41,183 bases of DNA from Sphingobacteriales bacterium (GTDB lineage Bacteria > Bacteroidota > Bacteroidia > Chitinophagales > Chitinophagaceae). Positions 35,100-41,183 of this stretch are shown here, one piece after another (within the stretch, counting starts at the first letter, position 1; each line of letters starts with the position of its first letter). The position numbers were made by a program, and so were the translations under genes. The notes under the pieces were generated by a model. That model was given only the letters and a program-made list of their open reading frames with translations. It had not been told where the DNA came from and made no database searches. Location of the stretch: positions 1 to 41,183 of the forward strand of contig JAHEBJ010000016.1 in assembly GCA_024642285.1 (NCBI GenBank). Reading direction: 5' to 3'.

Positions 35100-35107
35100 T
35101 ATTTTTG
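35100..35107 (+). promoter_or_regulatory. Putative -7 element (TATTTTTG) of the transaldolase gene
   Basis: TATTTTTG ends 39 nt before the ATG at 35147, in the spacer after the SRP RNA. No -33 TTG is seen. Confidence 0.4.
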
Positions 35108-35146
35108 CGCTGCAAGTAATTTTTAAAACTTAAATAATACATACGA

Positions 35147-35800
35147 ATGAAATTTTTTATTGATACGGCTAATCTGGCACAGATAAAAGAAGCAAACGAC
35201 TTGGGCATTTTAGATGGTGTTACAACAAACCCTTCGTTAATGGCTAAGGAAGGAATTAAAGGTGAAGCAGCTGTTATGGCTCATTACAAAACCATTTGCG
35301 AATTGGTAGATGGCGATATAAGTGCTGAGGTAATTGCAACAGACTTTGATGGCATTGTTGCTGAAGGAAAGAAATTGGCGGCTATACATCCCAACATAGT
35401 AGTGAAAGTGCCGATGATAAAAGATGGAATTAAAGCACTTAAATGGTTTACTGATAACGGAATTAAAACCAATTGCACATTAATATTCAGTTCAGGCCAG
35501 GCAATTCTTGCTGCTAAGGCAGGCGCCACTTATGTTTCGCCATTCATCGGTCGTGTTGATGATAGCGGTTGGGATGGTATGGACCTGATTCACCAAATGA
35601 GGCAGATATTTTCGATGCAGGGATACAAAACTGAAATATTGGCCGCGTCAATCCGTAATCCAAATCATATTATCAAATGTGCCGAGGCTGGTGCAGATGT
35701 TTGCACCTGTCCGCTTGATTCTATTTTAGGATTGTTGAAACATCCTTTAACTGATATAGGGTTGGCTAAGTTTTTAGAAGATGCAAAGAAATTTGCTTAA
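35147..35800 (+). CDS. Small transaldolase / fructose-6-phosphate aldolase-like
   Basis: A 217-residue (beta/alpha)8 enzyme of the short transaldolase group (pentose phosphate pathway; the related FSA enzymes cleave fructose 6-phosphate). Seen: FFIDTANLAQIKEANDLGILDGVTTNPSL at the start, the Schiff-base Lys87 in NIVVKVPM, and CTLIFSSGQAILAAKAGATYVSPFIGRVDD. Length is that of the MipB/TalC/FSA type rather than the long TalA/B. Whether it acts as transaldolase or FSA is decided by an active-site Gln/Glu/Phe set I do not judge here. It is followed by a strong hairpin. Confidence 0.95.
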   Translation: MKFFIDTANLAQIKEANDLGILDGVTTNPSLMAKEGIKGEAAVMAHYKTICELVDGDISAEVIATDFDGIVAEGKKLAAIHPNIVVKVPMIKDGIKALKWFTDNGIKTNCTLIFSSGQAILAAKAGATYVSPFIGRVDDSGWDGMDLIHQMRQIFSMQGYKTEILAASIRNPNHIIKCAEAGADVCTCPLDSILGLLKHPLTDIGLAKFLEDAKKFA

Positions 35801-35815
35801 ATAAATTTTTGAGCA

Positions 35816-35860
35816 TAAAAATGCCCGGCAGGTCTTACAGATCTACCGGGTATTTTGTTT
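35816..35860 (+). terminator. Terminator after the transaldolase gene
   Basis: An 18-bp imperfect stem (35817-35834 with 35839-35856; core CCCGG/CCGGG) ends in TATTTTGTTT. It lies between convergent genes and, since its left arm begins AAAAT, could act in both directions. Confidence 0.75.
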
Positions 35861-35870
35861 ATGGTTAAAA

Positions 35871-36263
35871 TTATTTTCTGCCTTTTTTACTATTCGATTT
35901 CTTCATCACTTCTTCAATCGTTTTTAATTCGGGATCGGGTTGTTTTTTAACATAGATGGTAAATTCTTTTATTATAGTTGGATTATTTCTCAAACTCACT
36001 TTGATGTCTACTTTGTCAGCAACTATGTCGCGGTCAATCCATAAACTGTTTCCACTGAATTTTCCTGCTGACGATTTAAAAATCAAATGAGTACTGTCGA
36101 GCGGCAGGTAATTACCATTGGATAATTTTCCGTCAATATTAATATAATTGAAAGTCCCTTTTTTCAGGCTGTCGGTGTAAAGGTTTACGTAAATGCTTTC
36201 CACCTTTTGAGCCTTGGTAAAAAGTGAACATAAAATAAAAAAGAGTAGTAAAGTTTTTTTCAA
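35871..36263 (-). CDS. Small secreted protein, unknown function
   Basis: A 130-residue protein with signal peptide MKKTLLLFFILCSLFTKAQ. The mature part looks like a single beta-sandwich (alternating hydrophobics; STHLIFKSSAGKFSGNSLWI, KVDIKVSLRNN) and ends in a basic tail KKSNSKKGRK. No family that I recognise. It is convergent with the transaldolase gene. Confidence 0.75.
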   Translation of the reverse strand: MKKTLLLFFILCSLFTKAQKVESIYVNLYTDSLKKGTFNYINIDGKLSNGNYLPLDSTHLIFKSSAGKFSGNSLWIDRDIVADKVDIKVSLRNNPTIIKEFTIYVKKQPDPELKTIEEVMKKSNSKKGRK

Positions 36264-36370
36264 TGCTTATTATTTACTGCAAAGATGGAAAAAATTATGC
36301 CAGTATTCTGCATGTTGACTATTACAAATGTTAAAGTTCGGTTTTCAGTTTTTAACAACTTTGTAAATAC

Positions 36371-36559
36371 TTACTTATCTATTGTATTCGAAATAAGATG
36401 TTGCAGTTTTTCAGCATCCGCTTGTTTTTTCGTCAATGCCTTACGTTGTTTAGTTAATGGGCCTCCTTTCATGTCTTCCAGTTGAAGAGAAATTTTGTAC
36501 ATCAGTTCTTCCATGGCTTCAAGCAGGAGTGGTTTGTATTTATTGTCTATTTGTAACAT
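36371..36559 (-). CDS. Small hypothetical protein (62 aa), helical
   Basis: A 62-residue charged protein, predicted entirely helical with a Lys-rich middle (GGPLTKQRKALTKKQADAEKLQ). It begins with ATG and has codon use like its neighbours. It is isolated between two larger minus-strand genes and may be a small conserved protein, but I know no family. The call is moderate because of its size. Confidence 0.5.
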   Translation of the reverse strand: MLQIDNKYKPLLLEAMEELMYKISLQLEDMKGGPLTKQRKALTKKQADAEKLQHLISNTIDK

Positions 36560-36624
36560 GATGATTCGTTTTTGCGGTGACTAAAATTTATCAACTGAAA
36601 AATATTAAAAAAAATAACATATCA

Positions 36625-36661
36625 AACAAGGAGTTTGAATTTATTGCCAAATTCCTTGTTA
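36625..36661 (-). terminator. Terminator after the DUF2911-TPR gene
   Basis: On the minus strand AACAAGGAATTTG pairs with CAAACTCCTTGTT (arms 36660-36648 and 36637-36625, one mismatch) around a 10-nt loop. It is followed by a T-rich run (ATTTTTTTTAAT) about ten bases downstream. Confidence 0.6.
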
Positions 36662-36670
36662 GATGTATTA

Positions 36671-37759
36671 TCATTTAGCTCCTAATTGTTCCAGAAACTT
36701 TTCTGAATTAGCTTTAACATTTGCGTTTGGGTTTAAACTAAGTGCTTTTTTAAAGCTGGCAATAGCATTCTTTTTATCGTTTTTCGTAAAATAGGCTTCA
36801 CCGAGGCTGTCCCAGGCATTGGCACTTTTTGGATATTTTACAGTGTTTAGTATAAAAATATCAATTGCTTTATCTGTATTTTCTGCAGTCAACAATTGGT
36901 ACCCATAGGCATTAATCTGAACTTCATTTGCCGTTGGCAGGGCATCTGTCATTATTTTGTCTGCTTCGGTTGAGCGGCCCAAAGCTGTTAACACCGCAGC
37001 TTTAGAACTTTGTGATGTGAAATTATTATTTATTGAAATTGCCTTATCAGCCCATGACAAAGCATCCTGCAGGTGCACTTTATTCTGCAAAGCATAGTTC
37101 ACAGCCGATGTATACGACTGAGCGTTGAAACCAATTGCTCCTTTTAACTCATCTTCGGCGTTGGCCATTACTATTTCATCCACAGCAAATTCAATTTTAA
37201 CCGGGAACTGTTTTTTCTCCCAGTTCAATACCAGATTACAACTATTTTTTGTGAGGTTTGTAAATTCATATGTTAGCAGATTAGTATTAGGAATGTCCCG
37301 CAATATAATATTAGCTCTTAACTGATCGTTAGCAGGATCGTAAAAAAAGTTTCCCCATGACTTTGAATCTTTCGATAAAATTACTTCTCCGGTATTATCC
37401 CTGTTTATCACAAAAAACAAACCGTATGACCCGGCTGGTACAGATTTGCCTTCAATCATCACAGGATGTGAAAAAGTGATCTCCGTATTTTCATTAGCAC
37501 CAGCACGCCAGGGCGCAAGATTACCAGTTCCAAAGGCTTGAACATTCCAGCCATAGGGTACAAGTGCTCCCCATATAGCCCGGTTATTTACTGATGGCCT
37601 AGAGTAGTTGACAGAGATTGTTGAGATGCCAATTGTTTGAGATACACCTGCCGCAGGGCTTAGAGTGCGGGGAGTTGTAATATTTTGAGATTTTGCCGTT
37701 AAAATGGCAGATAAGAAAAACAGTAAAGCTGTGGGTTTTAAAATAGACAAATTTATCAT
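36671..37759 (-). CDS. DUF2911 protein with C-terminal TPR repeats
   Basis: A 362-residue secreted protein: signal peptide (MINLSILKPTALLFFLSAILTAKSQ), a DUF2911 domain (about 30-180; SVNYSRPSVNNRAIWGALVPYG, WRAGANENTEITFSHPV, GSYGLFFVI), then TPR-type helices from about 200, ending with NAWDSLGEAYFTKNDKKNAIASFKKALSLNPNANVK, a canonical TPR. The DUF2911 domain is a beta fold of unknown function widespread in Bacteroidota; the TPR part suggests protein interaction. It has its own terminator. Confidence 0.88.
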   Translation of the reverse strand: MINLSILKPTALLFFLSAILTAKSQNITTPRTLSPAAGVSQTIGISTISVNYSRPSVNNRAIWGALVPYGWNVQAFGTGNLAPWRAGANENTEITFSHPVMIEGKSVPAGSYGLFFVINRDNTGEVILSKDSKSWGNFFYDPANDQLRANIILRDIPNTNLLTYEFTNLTKNSCNLVLNWEKKQFPVKIEFAVDEIVMANAEDELKGAIGFNAQSYTSAVNYALQNKVHLQDALSWADKAISINNNFTSQSSKAAVLTALGRSTEADKIMTDALPTANEVQINAYGYQLLTAENTDKAIDIFILNTVKYPKSANAWDSLGEAYFTKNDKKNAIASFKKALSLNPNANVKANSEKFLEQLGAK

Positions 37760-37877
37760 GGCTTTATTTTTTTATAAAATACAAACTATAAGCCACTAAG
37801 TCTTGTTAAGAAATGTTTGATGGTTTGGTTTAGGGATAAAAGGTCTTGCCTGTTATTTTTACGAAGGACAACCCGTA

Positions 37878-38967
37878 TCAAAGGAATTGAATATCCTCGG
37901 GATCCTCTACAATTATCTGAGGTTTCCCTCTATACTCAGTAATAATACCTTTAGTGCAAATGTTCTTATCTGTAAACATATCTGCCATCGGCATATCAAA
38001 CTTTGAATAATTTTTACCGAATACAATTACAGTTAGTGGATTGTTGGGATAACTATCACCAACTGATATTTGTGTAACTGCGGCAGTTGAACGTACACTG
38101 AATACTCTTGTACAAACAGTCACTTTTTCCCCCATGTAGTTGTCTGCATCTTTAACATCAATTCCGTTTTTGAATTTGGTGGTCATTTCGGTAAAATCAA
38201 TTACTGGCGAAGGCGTGTAGAACAGTTTGTTTAAGATAAAGGCGAGCCTTACACCAGCTTTTAACAATTGCTTTTGTACAGTAATCTTGTTCTTCTGTAA
38301 ATAAGTATCATCTAGTACAAAACCGGGGAAATCGTAAACGCCATTAAAAGGCTTCTGCTTTCCTGCATCCATGCGATAAAATCTACATCAATCAATCAGA
38401 CAAAGCTTTGTCATAGTACTGAAAGCAATCTGCATCTGTTATCCCTGTCAGGCCGATAATATCTTCGTCCCAAAACCTGTGAAGATTATGTGTTTTAAGT
38501 GTGTCATATTGAACCATGATCTTGTTACCACCCAGGTCATCATCGTAACCTGTATGCAAAGGCATGTGCAGATCACCCATTAAATGAAGCAGGATATAAA
38601 GGTCTGTTCTGATCTGTGCTACGCATAAAACCTTTTTATGTTGTAGTTCATTGTAGGTTAAGATAAGTCTGTTTAAAATATTATCGTTGTTCAAATTTAT
38701 ATAGGCTTGTCCTTTTGGAAAATCAACATAATGCCAGCTACGCATAAAATCATAATTGGCATTACTCTTCATTATGTCCATCCAGTTTGCAGCTGTGTTA
38801 ATCGACATGCTGCCAAGAAGTTTATTGATATTTTGCTTAACGTCTGCTTTTACAAGTCGTATAGCAATGCGGCCAACAATGGCGTGCCCTTCGGGGCGCC
38901 AGGCATAAGTTTGATTGGAAATACCTATACTGATAAATAGGAGAAAAATAATTATCCGGTTCTTAAT
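37878..38967 (-). pseudogene. S1/P1-type nuclease with C-terminal extra domain, frameshifted and without ATG
   Basis: Read across three frames this is a zinc-dependent S1/P1 nuclease. The mature N-terminus is Trp (SNQTYAWRPEGHAIVGRIA), as required for zinc binding, followed by WHYVDFP, HLMGDLHMPLHTGYDDDLGGN and NLHRFWDEDI. Two single-base losses break it: at about 38392-38386 (KALSD then stop; one extra T would continue LIDVDFIAWMQES) and at about 38346-38351 (SRSLL; one extra A would continue NGVYDFPGF). The 5' end lacks ATG/GTG/TTG: the signal peptide frame opens with ATT at 38967, right after an in-frame TAA. The last about 90 residues (GEKVTVCTRVFS... to FL) are a separate beta-rich domain. 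Could be real decay or assembly errors. Confidence 0.8.
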
Positions 38968-38983
38968 ACTTGAATTTTATACC

Positions 38984-38991
38984 CAAAGGTA
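38984..38991 (-). promoter_or_regulatory. -7 element (TACCTTTG) of the S1/P1 nuclease gene
   Basis: On the minus strand TACCTTTG matches TAnnTTTG and ends 16 nt before the ATT codon that opens the nuclease frame. The promoter half-site is therefore intact although the gene is broken. Confidence 0.45.
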
Positions 38992-39031
38992 GGAGTTTTA
39001 GCCGCCTCCTGAATTTAAAGGGTTTTGAATT

Positions 39032-39232
39032 TTAGTCAGATTCCTCCAGCCTAAAAATTTCATTTACCGGAACATTAAACTTTTTAGAAAGTTTTAGTGA
39101 TAGTATTGTGGAAGGTACATACCTGTTCGTTTCAATACTGTTAATGTTTTGTCGGGAAACGCCAATTTCTTTTGCCAGTTCATCCTGAGTTAAGTTGTGA
39201 ATAGCCCGTTGCACTTTTAGCTCGTTAATCAT
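39032..39232 (-). CDS. Small XRE/Cro-type HTH transcriptional regulator
   Basis: A 66-residue single-domain DNA-binding protein. The helix-turn-helix is clear: LTQDELAKEIGVSRQNINSIE (about residues 14-34), preceded by NELKVQRAIHN and followed by YVPSTILSLKLSKKFNVPVNEIF. Proteins of this size are often encoded with a small membrane protein whose operon they control; here such a (frameshifted) gene lies just upstream at 39348-39678. Confidence 0.93.
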   Translation of the reverse strand: MINELKVQRAIHNLTQDELAKEIGVSRQNINSIETNRYVPSTILSLKLSKKFNVPVNEIFRLEESD

Positions 39233-39347
39233 TTGTGCATTCTTCTAAGCATTTCAAAATAGGCTAACTATACGCACAACAGCATCCACATCATGGGATA
39301 GTAACCCATTTCGTTATTATTCGCATTTTGTTTATTGCAAACAGGTA

Positions 39348-39678
39348 TTATAATACATAGTCGGCAAACAAGGCTAACAGACTTATAATAGTTTCCATTA
39401 TAAAAGCATTACTATACGACTGCATTCTTAACTGAATGTCAGGTTTATTTTCAATCTTTTCTTTGGATATGGGAATCATTAATATCCCGATCAACAGGCC
39501 ATATTTTGACGATACTCTGATTTGCTGAATTTCGAAAATGTATTTGGTAAGAATGAGTGCGACAACGGTGATCAAAACAACGGCTATTCCGATTTTTAAT
39601 TTAGTTACACAATTGCAGTTTTTTTAGTTTATCCAGGTTTTTTCTTTCACATTCCAGAATTGAATTCTTTGTCGTCAT
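39348..39678 (-). pseudogene. Small membrane protein, frameshifted in a 7-A run
   Basis: From the ATG at 39678 the frame reads MTTKNSILECERKNLDKLKK then QLCN and stops. If one base of the A7 run (39619-39625) is removed the frame continues NCNCVTKLKIGIAVVLITVV and on to the stop at 39348, giving a coherent 109-residue protein with two to three membrane helices and a cytoplasmic N-terminus. Downstream is a small XRE regulator on the same strand, the usual pairing for such genes. The indel lies in a homopolymer, so a sequencing error is as likely as a mutation. Confidence 0.6.
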
Positions 39679-39701
39679 GACAAATTAATTTTTGGTTGCA
39701 A

Positions 39702-39736
39702 TAAAAAAGGCCAGTTTTAAACCGGCCTTTTTTTTA
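39702..39736 (-). terminator. Terminator after the S9 peptidase gene
   Basis: AAAAAAGGCC (39703-39712) pairs with GGCCTTTTTT (39724-39733) with partial inner pairing; the minus strand ends in TTTTTTATT. It lies 17 nt beyond the peptidase stop. Confidence 0.8.
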
Positions 39737-39752
39737 GACTATCGAGTAAGTT

Positions 39753-41183
39753 TTATTTGGCATCTTTTACATATTTCTTCAACCACTGGTCTTGTTCCCA
39801 AAGCATGTGTAAAATATTTTCTTTCGCAGCATATCCATGGCTTTCAAAAGGTAACTGAACAAAACGAACTGTACCACCATGCCCCTTAATAGCGTTGTAC
39901 AAACGCTCACTTTGAATAGGGAAGGTCCCGGGATTGTTATCGGCCTCACCATGGATCATCAACAATGGTGTTTTAATTTTATCGGCAAAACTAAACGGGC
40001 TCATGTTAAAATACAGATCTGGAGCCTGCCAATACGTACGCTCTTCATTCTGAAAACCAAACGGCGTAAGTGTACGGTTGTATGCACCACTGCGGGCAAT
40101 GCCCGCTTTAAATAAATTTCCATGGCCTAATAAATTGGCTGTCATGAATGCACCATAACTATGTCCACCAACAGCAACACGGTTGCGGTCACCAATGCCC
40201 ATATCGGCAATTTTATCAATGGCTGCCTGTGCACACCATTGTAGTTGCTCCACAAAATTGTCGTTGGGTTTTTTATCGCCTTCGCCAACGATAGGAAACT
40301 CGGTATTATCCATCACTGCATATCCTTGTGTGGCCCAAAAAATAACTGAACCATAACCAACTCTTGAAAAAGTGTATTTGCTGCCACGTATCTGCGACGC
40401 ATCGGCAGCACTTTTAAACTCCCTTGGGTAAGCCCACATAATAACCGGGAGTTGACCATCTTTTGCTGCATCGTAACCCTTAGGTAAATAAAGATCCGCC
40501 GCTAAATCAATTCCATCTTTACGTTTGTAGGTTATTTTTTGCTTGGTAATTCCACGCAGGCCAGGTTGCTGATCAGGAAAAGCAGTAATGGCTTTGCTGG
40601 TATTGTTTTTTATATCGCTGATATAATAATTTGGTTGCTCCGTTGGACTTTGACGATTAGTGATAACAATTAATTTATCATAATCCAGCACCTGGCTTAC
40701 TGATTCATAAAATCCTTCCTTACAACGCCATAATTCTTTTGATTCTTTGGTTTTAATATCGAATGTATTTAAAAACGGAAGATCGCCTTTATCAGATGCA
40801 CCATTGCCACGCATGTACATCGTTGTTCCATTTACAAACTTGATGGTATTGCGTCCGTATTTATTTTCTTCGGTGACAGGAGAGCCAGGATCGTTGTAAG
40901 CATCGTTGGTACTACGATCGTATATTACATCAGTAGCGCCTGTTACAGGATTTACATTTACCAGTTTGCGACGTTGCTTAGCCTGCGATCCTTCAGTGAT
41001 GAACAGCGTGTTGGCGTTGATATCGTTAACCGCATACATCCGCATTTCGCTTTTAGCTACTTCTTTTGGTGTACCGGTAAATGGAGCCGCTAAAATATAT
41101 GCCGCATCATGAAAAGTCATTTTGTTTTTCATGAAGCCGCTGTCTAATGGTTCTATCCATGAAATGGTAGCAGGTTCATTATC
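39753..41183 (-). CDS. S9-family prolyl-oligopeptidase-like serine peptidase, C-terminal part (cut by window edge)
   Basis: The last 476 residues of an S9 peptidase; the frame is open to the right edge, so the N-terminal part of the beta-propeller and any signal peptide are outside. Seen: propeller-like repeats, then an alpha/beta-hydrolase domain with the nucleophile elbow VGGHSYGAFMTANLL (Ser codon near 40160), Asp in HGEADNNPG (near 39941) and His in FESHGYA (near 39839). The sequence GHSYGAF with EADNNPGTFP resembles glutamyl endopeptidase-type S9D enzymes. It would hydrolyse peptides in the periplasm or outside the cell. It ends with its own terminator. Confidence 0.9.
   Translation of the reverse strand, partial: DNEPATISWIEPLDSGFMKNKMTFHDAAYILAAPFTGTPKEVAKSEMRMYAVNDINANTLFITEGSQAKQRRKLVNVNPVTGATDVIYDRSTNDAYNDPGSPVTEENKYGRNTIKFVNGTTMYMRGNGASDKGDLPFLNTFDIKTKESKELWRCKEGFYESVSQVLDYDKLIVITNRQSPTEQPNYYISDIKNNTSKAITAFPDQQPGLRGITKQKITYKRKDGIDLAADLYLPKGYDAAKDGQLPVIMWAYPREFKSAADASQIRGSKYTFSRVGYGSVIFWATQGYAVMDNTEFPIVGEGDKKPNDNFVEQLQWCAQAAIDKIADMGIGDRNRVAVGGHSYGAFMTANLLGHGNLFKAGIARSGAYNRTLTPFGFQNEERTYWQAPDLYFNMSPFSFADKIKTPLLMIHGEADNNPGTFPIQSERLYNAIKGHGGTVRFVQLPFESHGYAAKENILHMLWEQDQWLKKYVKDAK

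Noticed and set aside
39602..39678. Programmed frameshift at the A7 run in the small membrane protein gene
   Set aside because: The slippery run A AAA AAA supports a -1 shift, but that frame stops after four codons; the coherent continuation needs a +1 change, so an indel is the simpler reading.
1..41183. CRISPR array, prophage, integron or antiphage defence island
   Set aside because: No regularly spaced repeats, integrase, capsid or recognisable defence genes are found; almost all genes are core or typical for the phylum.

Overview
The window is an AT-rich chromosomal segment of a Bacteroidota bacterium, most likely a member of the Chitinophagaceae or a close relative. The evidence is the Bacteroidota -7 promoter motif TAnnTTTG in front of many genes, weak or absent Shine-Dalgarno sequences, a short Alu-less SRP RNA, an archaeal/eukaryal-type prolyl-tRNA synthetase, many short lipoprotein signals ending in a [FS][AST][AS]C lipobox, and families typical of the phylum (DUF5103, DUF2911-TPR, lipoprotein Omp85, FadL/OmpP1, SpoIIM/MoxR/DUF58 locus). 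No phage, plasmid backbone, insertion sequence or CRISPR array is visible.

Layout. 1-2 kb: an SDR oxidoreductase (cut by the left edge), tRNA-Lys(TTT) and a LuxE-like adenylate-forming enzyme, all on the minus strand. 1.7-4.6 kb: plus-strand run of a lipoprotein, a UbiA-like membrane protein, an M42 aminopeptidase and a small membrane protein, closed by a strong terminator. 4.8-7.2 kb: Lon protease. 7.4-10.5 kb: RNA-maturation genes cca and miaA with a pRiA4b ORF-3-like gene between them. 10.7-14.6 kb: a TPR lipoprotein, then (minus) a FadL-like porin and a Tyr/Ser-rich lipoprotein. 14.7-16.2 kb: proS.

16.7-21.4 kb is the most interesting part: an AlgI/PatA-type MBOAT O-acyltransferase flanked by two related SGNH enzymes, with a GH73-type glucosaminidase gene upstream in the same leftward operon. 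The set looks like a peptidoglycan (or other cell-surface glycan) O-acetylation and de-O-acetylation cassette: PatA-like export of acetyl groups, a membrane-anchored PatB-like transferase, an Ape1-like secreted esterase encoded convergently, and a wall hydrolase whose action acetylation could gate. This is inference from family membership and gene order.

21.8-28.1 kb: a divergent RDD gene and a tightly overlapping SpoIIM-DUF4129-DUF4350-MoxR-DUF58 operon. 28.1-35.8 kb: truB, a lipoprotein Omp85 (BamA/TamA-like), a TrmH/SpoU RNA methyltransferase, a LolC/E-type permease, a DUF5103 protein, the SRP RNA and a small transaldolase. 35.9-41.2 kb (mostly minus): small secreted and hypothetical proteins, a DUF2911-TPR protein, a frameshifted S1/P1 nuclease with an additional C-terminal domain, a small XRE regulator next to a frameshifted small membrane protein, and an S9 peptidase cut by the right edge.

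Three single-base indels and one missing ATG fall within about 1.3 kb (38.35-39.63 kb), so that stretch is either decaying or poorly assembled. Several genes have the -7 element so close to the start codon that their mRNAs are probably leaderless or nearly so.
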